From: UBA4416 sp044340865
GTDB taxonomy: Bacteria; Bacteroidota; Bacteroidia; B-17B0; Aurantibacillaceae
Length of the DNA stretch: 47,211 nucleotides
NCBI GenBank assembly: GCA_044340865.1
Contig: JBIISW010000001.1
Location: 1-47,211, forward strand
Direction: 5' to 3'
Under the pieces are notes generated by a model. It was not told the origin of the DNA. It was given only the letters and a program-made list of their open reading frames with translations, and ran no database searches. Of this stretch, positions 27,456-36,546 are shown one piece after another. Both the position numbers and the translations under genes were made by a program. The stretch's first letter is position 1. Each line of letters starts with the position of its first letter.

Positions 27456-27532
27456 AAATTAGCTATTTTAAAATAGTGTATTAACTATTTTATAACATAA
27501 AACAATACCTTTATCACTTTAAAATTAAAGAT

Positions 27533-28888
27533 ATGCAATTTGAGCTCAGTTTAGACTATTTAGAAAAACTAAAAGATGCTATATCAGATAAAGATAATGC
27601 AACATTAACGGCTCAATTAAATGAGTTGTATGAAGTTGACATTGCATCCATTTTAAATAGGTTGGATCTTGAAGAATCAATTTACCTGTATAATTTAATT
27701 GAAGAAGATTTAAAAGCCAATGTATTACTTGAATTAGAGGAAGATAAACGTGAGGCTATTTTATCTACTTTTTCTACCAAAGAAATTGCAGAACAATTAG
27801 ATAATATGGATTCGGATGACGCGGCAGACGTTATCAATGAATTGCCTGAAGAAATTCAGAATGAAGTATTATCACAAATAGAAGATATAGAGCAAGCGAG
27901 TGACATTGCTGATTTGATGGGCTACGAAGAAGGTACTGCTGGTTCATTAATGGCAAAAGAATTAATAAGTGTGTATGCCCACGAAACAGTTTCGGCTTGT
28001 ATTGATGAAATTAGAAGGCAAACAGATAACGTAGAAACCATGTATGCCGTTTACGTTCTAGATATGAATGAGAAATTGATCGGTATGCTTTCGTTAAAAA
28101 AATTAATTATTTCTCATCCATTAGCTAAGGTGGAAGAAATTTTTGATGCAGATATCATTTCATGTAAAACTAGCTCGTCGAGTGAAGAAGTTGCTGAATT
28201 GATTCAAAAATATGATTTAGTTGTTTTGCCCGTTGTGGACCAACTAGGAAGATTAGTAGGTCGTATTACCATTGATGACGTGGTTGACGTGATGAGGGAA
28301 GAAGCTGAAAAAGACATTCAGCGAATGAGTGGTATTACAGACGATGTTGATAGTAATGATACGTTGTGGCGTTTATCAAGAGCTCGTATTCCATGGTTAT
28401 TAGTTGGAATGTGTGGTGGTATTATTGGCTCACGTATTATTGGCAGTTATGAAAATCAGATTCAACTTAGACCAGAAATGGCTTTTTTTATTCCGCTTAT
28501 AGGCGCTATGGGAGGAAATGTAGGAGTTCAATCGTCAGCCATTATCGTTCAAGGATTAGCTAATAATACATTAATTACGGATAAAATTGCTCCTAAATTA
28601 TTAAAAGAATTGGGTGTTGGACTAATAAATGGTTTAATTTGTTCAACATTAATTTTAGGTTATAATTTACTCATCAGCGAATCTTGGGCACTTGCTGCAA
28701 CCGTTAGTTTAGCATTAATTACCGTTATTTTGTGTGCTTCATTTTTAGGAACCTTTGTACCACTTATGATGAATCGATTTAAAGTAAATCCCGCTTTAGC
28801 TACAGGTCCCTTTGTAACAACCTTAAATGACATCATTGGCATTTCAATTTACTTCATTGTAGGAAGGGTACTTTATAGCGTTTTTTAA
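27533..28888 (+). CDS. mgtE: Magnesium transporter MgtE
   Basis: 451 residues, the usual length. The N-terminal superhelical domain (about 1-130) has the MDSDDAADVINELP repeat; two CBS domains follow (about 135-255, with GTAGSLMAKELISV and the IGRITIDDVVDVMREEAE end), then a plug helix and five membrane helices (about 285-450) with FFIPLIGAMGGNVGVQSSAIIVQG, where the acidic and Gly-rich Mg-binding pore lies. It admits Mg2+ and closes when cytosolic Mg2+ is high. The LRR-kinase gene abuts it with no spacer, so the two are translated from one message. Confidence 0.95.
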   Translation: MQFELSLDYLEKLKDAISDKDNATLTAQLNELYEVDIASILNRLDLEESIYLYNLIEEDLKANVLLELEEDKREAILSTFSTKEIAEQLDNMDSDDAADVINELPEEIQNEVLSQIEDIEQASDIADLMGYEEGTAGSLMAKELISVYAHETVSACIDEIRRQTDNVETMYAVYVLDMNEKLIGMLSLKKLIISHPLAKVEEIFDADIISCKTSSSSEEVAELIQKYDLVVLPVVDQLGRLVGRITIDDVVDVMREEAEKDIQRMSGITDDVDSNDTLWRLSRARIPWLLVGMCGGIIGSRIIGSYENQIQLRPEMAFFIPLIGAMGGNVGVQSSAIIVQGLANNTLITDKIAPKLLKELGVGLINGLICSTLILGYNLLISESWALAATVSLALITVILCASFLGTFVPLMMNRFKVNPALATGPFVTTLNDIIGISIYFIVGRVLYSVF

Positions 28889-30190
28889 ATGCAAACACTA
28901 AAGCAACTTATTTCAGGCGAGTTAAAAGGAACAAAGACACTCAAACTATCTTGCGGAATTACATCATTTCCTCAACACATTTTTGAACTAGCAGATACAT
29001 TAGAAATACTAGATTTATCTGGAAATAATTTATCAGAATTACCATCAAATTTTCATGAATTAAAAAAAATAAAAATTGCATTTTTTTCAGAAAATATATT
29101 CTCCCAATTTCCTGAGGTACTTTCAAAATGCGAAAATTTAACAATGATTGGTTTTAAATCTAATCAGATTCAAACTATTTCTGAAACAGCTTTTCCAAAA
29201 TCATTACGCTGGCTCATATTAACTAACAATCAAATTGAGAAATTACCGAAGAGTATTGGTGATTGTAAAGATTTGCAAAAAGTAGCCTTAGCAGGAAATA
29301 AATTAACAAGTTTACCTGATGAAATGGCACAATGCCAAAACATTGAACTTCTGAGAATATCAGCAAACTATATCGCAGAATTACCTGAATGGTTGCTTTC
29401 TTTGCCGAAATTAGCATGGTTAGCGTACTCAGGAAATCCATGCTGTGTGCAACTAACTCAAAAAAATACCATTCAAGAAATAGAATGGGATGAATTTTCA
29501 TTGAATGAAAAACTAGGAGAAGGCGCCTCGGGAGTCATTTATAAAGCCAATTGGAATAATCCACATTCTAATCAAATTATAGTTGCGATTAAATTATTTA
29601 AAGGTGAAGTAACGAGCGATGGTTATCCAGAGGACGAAATTAATACCTGTTTATCAATAGGTAATCAAAAAAATTTAGTTAAAGTCTTAGGGAAAATAAA
29701 AAACCATCCTCAAAAAACTTCAGGTTTAGTTTTTGAATTAATTCCACCTAACTATTTTAATTTAGGTCATCCTCCAAATTTTGAAACTTGTACAAGAGAT
29801 ACATTCACAATAAAATACACATTTGATCACACATTAATTATCTTAAAAAACATTGCAAATGCTTGTCATCATTTACATTCAAGAGGGATTATGCATGGAG
29901 ATTTGTATGCACATAACACCTTAATTGATGAACAGGGAAATACCATTTTAGGTGATTTTGGTGCAGCATCTATTTATGATTTAAAATCCAATCACACGCA
30001 CAAATTTGAAAAGTTAGACGTTAGAGCCTACGGCTATTTAATAGAAGATTTATTATTAAACCTTTTAGACGATAATTCATTTTTAGAACATAAAGAAAGA
30101 TTAAAAAAAATTAAAAATGATTGTTTAAAAACAGAAATAATTAATAGACCATCATTTTCAGAAATTATAAATGAATTAAATACAATTTGA
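28889..30190 (+). CDS. Leucine-rich-repeat protein kinase
   Basis: 433 residues, begun by ATG directly after the mgtE TAA. Residues 1-185 form six or seven leucine-rich repeats (for example LEILDLSGNNLSELP and LQKVALAGNKLTSLP). A protein kinase domain of the Hanks type (about 200-433) follows, with the Gly loop LGEGASGVIYKA, the ATP-binding VAIK (Lys235), the catalytic HGDLYAHN (Asp338, Asn343) and DFG (356-358). All residues needed for phosphotransfer are present; His-Gly-Asp replaces the usual His-Arg-Asp. No signal peptide or membrane segment is visible, so it is probably cytoplasmic. The target is unknown; the abutting mgtE suggests control of Mg2+ transport, which is only a guess. Confidence 0.88.
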   Translation: MQTLKQLISGELKGTKTLKLSCGITSFPQHIFELADTLEILDLSGNNLSELPSNFHELKKIKIAFFSENIFSQFPEVLSKCENLTMIGFKSNQIQTISETAFPKSLRWLILTNNQIEKLPKSIGDCKDLQKVALAGNKLTSLPDEMAQCQNIELLRISANYIAELPEWLLSLPKLAWLAYSGNPCCVQLTQKNTIQEIEWDEFSLNEKLGEGASGVIYKANWNNPHSNQIIVAIKLFKGEVTSDGYPEDEINTCLSIGNQKNLVKVLGKIKNHPQKTSGLVFELIPPNYFNLGHPPNFETCTRDTFTIKYTFDHTLIILKNIANACHHLHSRGIMHGDLYAHNTLIDEQGNTILGDFGAASIYDLKSNHTHKFEKLDVRAYGYLIEDLLLNLLDDNSFLEHKERLKKIKNDCLKTEIINRPSFSEIINELNTI

Positions 30191-30197
30191 ATTGTAT

Positions 30198-30764
30198 TTA
30201 TTCGGCCCAACGAAAACTATCAATTTCAAATCCAGCCAAATCTAACACTCTATCTACTACTGTTGACGCTAAATCCTCAAACGTTGCAGGGTTACTATAA
30301 AATGAAGGCGATGCTGGACATATAATTCCACCAGCTTGCGTTACAACTTGCATATTAGAAATATGAATTAAATTGTAAGGTGTATCTCTAATCATTAAAA
30401 TTAATTTTCTTCTTTCTTTTAAAATAACATCAGCTGCTCTAGAAGTTAAATCATTACTAATGCCTGAAGCTATGCGTGCTAAAGTTCCCATGCTACATGG
30501 ACAAACAATCATGGTTGTGTATTTTGCTGAACCGGAAGCAAAAGGTGCATAAAAATTATTCTTATCATAAAACGTAAATGGATAATTTTTATAATCTTCG
30601 TTTCCTAATTCATGCTTCCAAACATCCTTAGCGTTATCACTCATAACAATACCAACCTCAGCAATTTGATTAGTGAGTTTACTAATTTTATCTAGTAAAA
30701 CTTTTGCATAAATACTACCACTGGCTCCAGTAATACTAATTACTATTTTTTGTTTTGTGTTCAA
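30198..30764 (-). CDS. ubiX: Flavin prenyltransferase UbiX
   Basis: 188 residues. The flavin-binding ITGASGSIYAKVLLDKI at 11-27, the CPCSMGTLARIASGISNDLTSRAADV block (about 87-112) and RDTPYNLIHISNM are diagnostic. It makes prenylated FMN, the cofactor of UbiD-type decarboxylases. The reading frame has no ATG before MSDNAK, well inside the flavin domain, and is stopped upstream at 30780-30782, so the start must be TTG 30764. That codon lies one base past the restored end of the upstream outer-membrane gene, suggesting translational coupling. No ubiD is in the window. Confidence 0.93.
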   Translation of the reverse strand: MNTKQKIVISITGASGSIYAKVLLDKISKLTNQIAEVGIVMSDNAKDVWKHELGNEDYKNYPFTFYDKNNFYAPFASGSAKYTTMIVCPCSMGTLARIASGISNDLTSRAADVILKERRKLILMIRDTPYNLIHISNMQVVTQAGGIICPASPSFYSNPATFEDLASTVVDRVLDLAGFEIDSFRWAE

Positions 30765-30803
30765 ATTATTTTTTTGTTTTTATACGATAACCCAAAGTAA
30801 ATT

Positions 30804-31373
30804 CTAACATATTGTTGTAATATCCTTTGTTAAACAAGCTTGTTTAGTATAATTTGGTCTAATCGTTATAAATGAATTACTACTTCTAAAATTAACAAAC
30901 CATTTTTCATTAATATGATATCCTAATCCAATTTTAACCGAATATTCAAAATTATTAAAAGGATATTTACCAGTAAAATTTCCTTGTTCAGTAGCTTCGT
31001 AATAGTTAATGAGGTAGCCGGCAGAAACACCAATATCAAACAGGTATTTTTTATTTGAAGTATAGGTAAAAAGTAAAGGAACTTCAAGGTAATTTAAATT
31101 TAAATAATAGGCACTAAAATCATTCTTGTTTGGATTTTGATTTTTTTGTGCGCCTTTTTGAATAAATAAAAATGAAAGGCTTGCTTGTAATTGATTCGAT
31201 ACTTTCGTTTCCACTCCTACTCCACCTAAAAATCCAACTTTATGAAAACCACTGTAAGCATCTCCATGAACTTGGGCTGGAGAAACCCCGATATTCAAAA
31301 TCAAATCAAAGGTTGATTTTTTTTCTTGACTAAATAAAACTATCGGAAAAAGTATAAAAAATAAAATCTTCAT
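30804..31373 (-). CDS. Outer-membrane beta-barrel protein, apparently frameshifted at the C-terminus
   Basis: As read, about 189 residues from ATG 31373 (MKILFFILFPIVLFSQ signal peptide; an in-frame start at 31391 is worse) to 30804. Alternating beta-strands and GVGVETKVSNQLQASLSFLFIQKG type segments fit the PorT/OmpA-like small barrels. The last residues (KQACLTKDITTIC) do not end like a barrel. In the next frame the sequence continues NKGYYNNMLEFTLGYRIKTKK and stops at 30766, the typical terminal strand. A single base lost in the AAA run at 30832-30834 would explain both. The gene is therefore either recently broken or affected by a sequence error. Confidence 0.7.
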   Translation of the reverse strand: MKILFFILFPIVLFSQEKKSTFDLILNIGVSPAQVHGDAYSGFHKVGFLGGVGVETKVSNQLQASLSFLFIQKGAQKNQNPNKNDFSAYYLNLNYLEVPLLFTYTSNKKYLFDIGVSAGYLINYYEATEQGNFTGKYPFNNFEYSVKIGLGYHINEKWFVNFRSSNSFITIRPNYTKQACLTKDITTIC

Positions 31374-31395
31374 ATTAACACGAAGATACAAAAAT

Positions 31396-31779
31396 CTAAT
31401 TAAACTGTTTTAACCATTTGACTGCATCTTCCTGAGTTGTGAATAAACTAGTAGATCTTTCGGGTGCAACAATCTTTATATAAAAATTACAAATAATTTT
31501 TTGAGAAATAGAATTGATAACAAAGGCATCAGCAGTTGAATATGGGCAATTATGAACCTTAGCCATGTGCTTTAATGTTTCAATATCAGCTGTCGAATAT
31601 TTGCCAAATAAAAACATGGTTGGAAGTTTTCTTGAGCCCATTTCAAGTTGTGCCGAAATGAGTTGTTTTAAATCGCTTAAAGAAAACTCCTTTTTGTCTA
31701 ATATTTCAACAAGGTAATATCTATTCTTATGAATAGATATACTGAAAACATCAGATATTATTTTTTTAGACAAAAGCAT
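31396..31779 (-). CDS. STAS-like/DUF7793-type small protein
   Basis: 127 residues from ATG 31779. The alternation of strands and helices with FLFGKYSTADIETLKHMAKV, PYSTADAFVINSISQKIICNFYIK and a final AVKWL resembles a small STAS-like (SpoIIAA-like) fold widespread in Bacteroidota; no activity is known. A TTG at 31794 in frame is excluded by the -7 box at 31792-31799, which it overlaps. It heads a probable operon with the barrel protein (22 bases on) and ubiX. I am unsure whether it takes part in partner switching with a PP2C phosphatase. Confidence 0.6.
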   Translation of the reverse strand: MLLSKKIISDVFSISIHKNRYYLVEILDKKEFSLSDLKQLISAQLEMGSRKLPTMFLFGKYSTADIETLKHMAKVHNCPYSTADAFVINSISQKIICNFYIKIVAPERSTSLFTTQEDAVKWLKQFN

Positions 31780-31791
31780 AAATTTATAAGA

Positions 31792-31823
31792 CAAATTTAT
31801 ATATTTAACTTATAAATACCAAA
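31792..31823 (-). promoter_or_regulatory. Promoter of the STAS-like-barrel-ubiX operon
   Basis: On the minus strand TTTG (31823-31820), a 20-base spacer and TAAATTTG (31799-31792) match the Bacteroidota TTTG-N19-21-TAnnTTTG consensus completely. The ATG is 12 bases past the -7 box, so the leader should be only about 6 bases. This fixes the start of the gene at 31779. Confidence 0.7.
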
Positions 31824-31848
31824 TTTTATGTTAAAATTTTATTCTTAT

Positions 31849-33411
31849 TTATTCAAAATTTCTATTTTTTTTTGGTCGTTTATGCTCAAGCCATATAAAG
31901 TTTTTAAGTCTCATGTCTACATCAACTACTTCTTTTAAAGGATAGATGATTGATTCAGGTTTATTTTTAAAAGACATTTTTGACAAACCATCACCATCAA
32001 ACCACATAGTAATTGATTGACAAAGGGTTTTATTGACTCCAGTGTAACTATTTTTTTGTTTTACATAATAAATAATTTCTGCATTACCCTTGATATTTAT
32101 TTTCCGAATTGTATCTCTTTCAAAAAAACCTTCCATATTTTTCCCAGAAACTTGATTAAATTTTTCTTCATCCAAACTATCTGATTGTTGGATTACAAGT
32201 GCATTAGCATTTAATTGAAATGATTTAAGCCCGAATTCAGAAATAATAACATTGATTTGCTTTGCTGTAATTTGAGAGTGTGAGGCCCATAAAACAGGCG
32301 AATTATAAAGCATTAACACAGAATCGTGCATCGAATAATTTAATGAATCACATATTCCTTGTAAATCTGATTTAAAAATTTTAACATGCTGATAAGCCTT
32401 TACATTAGCATGTAAACTGTCTGTCTTGTTATAAAATAAGGTATCTGCCGATAAAAATAACGTGTCCTTCTCTATTTTTTTTGAATAGACTGCGTGACCA
32501 GTAACGATAGATTTTTCCGTCAATTCATAATGTTCTGCGAAATCGCCCATGATAACAGAGGTGTTGCTTGTGTCAATAATTTTAACATGACGCATTGCTC
32601 GACCATACCCCGTTTTTCGATTATAAAAAAGGCTATCGCCAAATAACTTTTGGCTTTTGGTGTTAATCATGGCGTGCTTACTGAATCTCGCCACTTCCTT
32701 TCCAGTATCATACCAACCATTTTCACAATAAATATAATTCTCTTTACTGGTAATAATGGTTGGACCAAAAAAATAAGCTATTTTGCTCAATGTGTTGTAT
32801 CTCAGAGTATCAGATTTCATTTTAATGTTTGAATTTGTTAAAGCAACATCATAATGAAACGATAATTCTTTTGATGCAGAATAATAATGTCCATTTTTAC
32901 TGATTAATGTATTATCCTTATTAACGATTGTACCACCATTATAATAACTTGCAATAGATGTTGATAAATCATATACCAAAATACCAGTAGTGAGCGTCAT
33001 ATCTTTTTCAATACAACGAACACGACCTTTTAAATTTGCAAGTTTAGTATTAGCATCATATTTTAATGAATCTCCATACACAAAAATACTATCTCCTTTT
33101 GTGATTAAAATATGTCCGAATGCTTCAAGTTTTTTATTGTTATATAAATAAGCGCTATCACAATACATTTTTGAACCTTCGTGTTCGCATTCTACTGAAC
33201 CAATTAATCGCTGAGCTTCAATACCAGATTCTTTGTCAAAGAGTAAACGATTTGCATGATTTACTTTTATATACTTTTCTGATTTTGTCTCAATTGATTT
33301 TACTTTATTCTGAGAATGATTATTTAAAATGGAGAAAAAAAGAAAATAAACAATTAAAAAACGCTTAACTGAATAATTAGTAATTTCTGAATATGAAAAG
33401 ATTGAGATCAT
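31849..33411 (-). CDS. OstA-like (LptA/LptD N-terminal-type) protein
   Basis: 520 residues with a signal peptide at about 15-33 (RFLIVYFLFFSIL). The repeated short strands built around GDSLKYDANTKLANLKGRVRCIEKDMTLTTG, and later SDTLRYNTLSKIAYF, LFGDSLFYNRKTGYGRA and SADTLFYNKTD, are the beta-jellyroll turns of the OstA/LptA family, here in many copies. LptA-type proteins carry lipopolysaccharide across the periplasm; the Bacteroidota members of this size are poorly studied, so LPS transport is inferred. It follows the PorE-like gene at a 65-base distance, on the same strand, without an obvious promoter of its own. Confidence 0.82.
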   Translation of the reverse strand: MISIFSYSEITNYSVKRFLIVYFLFFSILNNHSQNKVKSIETKSEKYIKVNHANRLLFDKESGIEAQRLIGSVECEHEGSKMYCDSAYLYNNKKLEAFGHILITKGDSIFVYGDSLKYDANTKLANLKGRVRCIEKDMTLTTGILVYDLSTSIASYYNGGTIVNKDNTLISKNGHYYSASKELSFHYDVALTNSNIKMKSDTLRYNTLSKIAYFFGPTIITSKENYIYCENGWYDTGKEVARFSKHAMINTKSQKLFGDSLFYNRKTGYGRAMRHVKIIDTSNTSVIMGDFAEHYELTEKSIVTGHAVYSKKIEKDTLFLSADTLFYNKTDSLHANVKAYQHVKIFKSDLQGICDSLNYSMHDSVLMLYNSPVLWASHSQITAKQINVIISEFGLKSFQLNANALVIQQSDSLDEEKFNQVSGKNMEGFFERDTIRKINIKGNAEIIYYVKQKNSYTGVNKTLCQSITMWFDGDGLSKMSFKNKPESIIYPLKEVVDVDMRLKNFIWLEHKRPKKNRNFE

Positions 33412-33476
33412 TTTAATCTCTAAATTTAATCATATTAATTTTCAATAAATACGATATTACTTAATTTTAATAAAAT

Positions 33477-35543
33477 TTAATTTTTAAGTAAATTTTTAAG
33501 TGGGTCTTCCTTAATTACTTTAAAAGCTGTCCGCCTATTTTTTTGATGGGCAGCTTCAAACTCCTCACTTTCAGGCACCATTAAGCTAATTTGATCATCT
33601 GTAACAAGTGGGTCGTTTTCTCCATAACCAGTCGGTCGCATTCTTTTGGAATTAATACCTCTTTGAATTAAATAGTTCACACATGATTGTGCTCTAGCTT
33701 GTGATAGCTTTAAATTATGGTTATCACTTCCTCGGGTATCAGTATGTGAATTAATTTCAATTGATATATTTTCATTTAACCGCATTAATTCAACTAAATT
33801 ATTAAGTATTTCTTTTGACTTAGGTCGTAAGGTTGCTTTATCTAAATCATATTCAATTCCTTCGATAATAATATCACCTTCGGGTATTTTCGATAAATAA
33901 AAATCTTGCTTAAAACTTGCAGATTCCGTGAGTCCTTTTGTACTAATACTTGCAGAGCTTGCAAAATATCCTTTTTTTTGAGTTTTAATAAAATAATCTG
34001 TATTAGGATTTAAATTACTCGCATAATATCCATTTTCATTAGTTGATAAATACACTGGTTCTGAATCGCTATGAACATCACTCAATGTAATTAATGCACC
34101 TAATATAGGTTCATTATTGGATGCATCATACACATTACCATCAACATCTAATAAAATAGGCTCGTTATCAAACGCATATATATCATAACAATTTCCACCA
34201 GGACAATCCTCTCTATCACTCGAAAAATAACCTTTCGACTGAAGTGATTCTAAAACGAAATAGGCATCATCCTTACTCGAGTTAATAGGCTTTCCTAAAT
34301 TTTTCGGAACAGAATAGGCAGAATCTTCAATATTTAATGAACTTTTATAAATATCTAAACCTCCAACTCCGGTATTTCCATTCGAACTAAAAAAAAGGGT
34401 ATTTGATAATGTGTGAAAAAAGGGTGTAACTTCATCTTGATTGGTATTAATTAAAAAACCTAAATTTTTGGCTTCACCAGTAAGTCCATTTTCATCAATA
34501 TTACAAACATATAAATCGAATCCACCCATACCTCCTGGTTTATTGGATGAAAAAAATAATTTCGTTCCATCATAAGTAACGAAAGGTTGCATTGCTTTAT
34601 ATCCTTTCAAATTAACTGTTTCATTTAATTTATATGCTTCGAAAAACATACCATCTTTCATTTTTGCCATATAAATAAAAGATTCATTTCTATTTGCATC
34701 GCTCCACCGCGTAAAAAACATCACGTTATCTGATGTCACAACACTTGAACCTTCGTGCAATCCTGTGTTTACTGGGCGTCCATAATTAATTGGTTTTATC
34801 CATGCAGAATCAATAAATTCTGTATAATAGATATCACACAAATACCTCGAATCTTGAGTTTCAGGATCTAATAAAACGCCGCCTTTACGAGCACTTGTAA
34901 ATAGTAGCTTTGTCGGGCTACCATAAAACATCGGAGCAAAATTAGATGTGCCTGAATTAAAAACTAACGTATCTAACTTATAAACCAAAATTTTCTTTTT
35001 AAAACTACTAGTATCAAGAGCAAAGTAACACGAACTAATACTTTTCTGAATACACTTAATTAATGAATCGTTGGAAGTTGACTTAAGAAGTGCTTCCAAT
35101 TTTATTGCAGCAGTTTGATAATCCTTTAAATTTATCAATGACTGGGCATATAAAACAGCATCATTAGGGTATGATTTATTTTCAACAACAATTTTATAAT
35201 ACTTTGCTGCGTTAATATAATCTTTATTTAAACGATAGCATTCTGCTAATTGATGATTTAAATAATTTATTTTTGAGGCAGTATTAACCTTATTTTTTCG
35301 ATGTTTTTTTAACGTATCTGGTTTAAATTCTTTTGATTTTAAATTTATCAATTGCACATCATACGGAAAAACTAATTCCGATAAAATGGTTGTATCATCA
35401 TTTATTTTTGTGTAAAAATCAATTGCTGTAGGATAATCTTTGACTTTAAAAGCATCGTCACCCTTTTTCAACCAAAGTTTTTTAGATTGGGAAAATGAAC
35501 TTAAGAAAGAGAGAAACAATATTATACTAACTATATTTTTCAT
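33477..35543 (-). CDS. PorE-like OmpA-family protein (TPR, PD40 propeller, CRD, OmpA)
   Basis: 688 residues with a signal peptide ending near SFSQ. Domains in order: TPR-like repeats (about 23-180), a WD40-like PD40 propeller (about 200-455, with FTSARKGG, FFSSNKPGGMGGFDLYVC and FFSSNGNTGVGGLDIYKS), a carboxypeptidase-regulatory-like domain (about 462-545) and a C-terminal OmpA domain (about 555-680; SHTDTRGSDNHNLKLSQARA, GYGENDPL). This is the layout of PorE, which binds peptidoglycan and links it to the T9SS and the gliding apparatus. No lipobox is seen. It is the last of five tightly spaced genes: the preceding stop lies three bases upstream. Confidence 0.88.
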   Translation of the reverse strand: MKNIVSIILFLSFLSSFSQSKKLWLKKGDDAFKVKDYPTAIDFYTKINDDTTILSELVFPYDVQLINLKSKEFKPDTLKKHRKNKVNTASKINYLNHQLAECYRLNKDYINAAKYYKIVVENKSYPNDAVLYAQSLINLKDYQTAAIKLEALLKSTSNDSLIKCIQKSISSCYFALDTSSFKKKILVYKLDTLVFNSGTSNFAPMFYGSPTKLLFTSARKGGVLLDPETQDSRYLCDIYYTEFIDSAWIKPINYGRPVNTGLHEGSSVVTSDNVMFFTRWSDANRNESFIYMAKMKDGMFFEAYKLNETVNLKGYKAMQPFVTYDGTKLFFSSNKPGGMGGFDLYVCNIDENGLTGEAKNLGFLINTNQDEVTPFFHTLSNTLFFSSNGNTGVGGLDIYKSSLNIEDSAYSVPKNLGKPINSSKDDAYFVLESLQSKGYFSSDREDCPGGNCYDIYAFDNEPILLDVDGNVYDASNNEPILGALITLSDVHSDSEPVYLSTNENGYYASNLNPNTDYFIKTQKKGYFASSASISTKGLTESASFKQDFYLSKIPEGDIIIEGIEYDLDKATLRPKSKEILNNLVELMRLNENISIEINSHTDTRGSDNHNLKLSQARAQSCVNYLIQRGINSKRMRPTGYGENDPLVTDDQISLMVPESEEFEAAHQKNRRTAFKVIKEDPLKNLLKN

Positions 35544-35546
35544 ACA

Positions 35547-36545
35547 TTACAATCTAGGACAATGCTTAATTTCTTTTGTTTTATTGGACTTTACAAGGTA
35601 AGTAAAGGATATTTCAAATGCACCTTTGTAATACGAAACGCCCTTCAATGTTGACGTATTGATATCATATCCAAATTTAGCAATGTAATTTTGTTTTTTT
35701 GCACCTACATAAAAAATGCTCGCATCCTTATGTCTGTAGCTAAATCCACCTAGCAAATAAAAAGATTCATTCTTTAAAAAGTATCCAGCATCTATAGAAT
35801 ATAATTGTTCAGTAGCATTTTTTTGAATTGAAAATAATGCCTTTGGTAAAATATAAAATAACTCATTTATATTTATTCTTAATCCTCCATGAAAATAATG
35901 CCTGATAGGCAATTTATTATTTGTCGTATAATACGTTTCTTTTGGATTAGACAAATTAAATGCAGAATAACCGAAAAATGGATTTAGCCTTGCTTGCTGT
36001 TTTGAATAAAAATACATAAAACCAGCATTAATTTGAGGTGTTACGAATGATTGTGTATTGAATTTTTCGCCAGATGGCAATGTATTGTCAAAAGAACCTC
36101 CATTTGATTGAGAATATTGATTATTAAAGGTATACAATGGAGCTTCTATTCTTTTTTGTGTAAAACCAACTTGTAACCCGTAAGAAATATTATTGTATTT
36201 ATTTTTATCTAAGTGCACTGCATATGAGGTAGAAAATAAAACCTGTAATGCATTATAATTTCCAATACCAGCCCTCATATTAATAATTTGTCCACCAAAT
36301 CCCCATTTTCCTTTTGGTGCGTCAACACTAATTAGAGCTGTATTATATGGTTTAAATGCAACGCTTCTCCATTGATTTCTATACTGAGCATGTACTCTTA
36401 ATTTCGAATCAACTAATCCAGTTAATGCTGGATTTAAAAACATAGGGGCTGCATCGTAAATAGATAAATGAAAATCCTGAGCCCTTACTAAATTTGATTT
36501 TAATAAGAATATACAAAATATAATTCTAATCCCTTTATTTTTCAT
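35547..36545 (-). CDS. PorP/SprF family type IX secretion membrane protein (copy 1)
   Basis: 332 residues with a signal peptide (to about SNLVRAQ). The family opening QDFHLSIYDAAPMFLNPALTG, then YRNQWRSV and the closing beta-strands are diagnostic. PorP/SprF barrels help surface proteins with gliding-type (type B) C-terminal domains reach or stay on the cell surface. Its start is one base past the stop of the 1232-residue adhesin gene, so it is the natural partner of that adhesin. The second copy at 40226-41200 shares only the general family pattern with it. Confidence 0.92.
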   Translation of the reverse strand: MKNKGIRIIFCIFLLKSNLVRAQDFHLSIYDAAPMFLNPALTGLVDSKLRVHAQYRNQWRSVAFKPYNTALISVDAPKGKWGFGGQIINMRAGIGNYNALQVLFSTSYAVHLDKNKYNNISYGLQVGFTQKRIEAPLYTFNNQYSQSNGGSFDNTLPSGEKFNTQSFVTPQINAGFMYFYSKQQARLNPFFGYSAFNLSNPKETYYTTNNKLPIRHYFHGGLRININELFYILPKALFSIQKNATEQLYSIDAGYFLKNESFYLLGGFSYRHKDASIFYVGAKKQNYIAKFGYDINTSTLKGVSYYKGAFEISFTYLVKSNKTKEIKHCPRL

Positions 36546-36546
36546 G

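Noticed and set aside
27463..27476. Perfect palindrome CTATTTTAAAATAG after the EamA gene
   Set aside because: No G+C in the core beyond one pair and no T run; too common in AT-rich DNA to call a terminator or operator.
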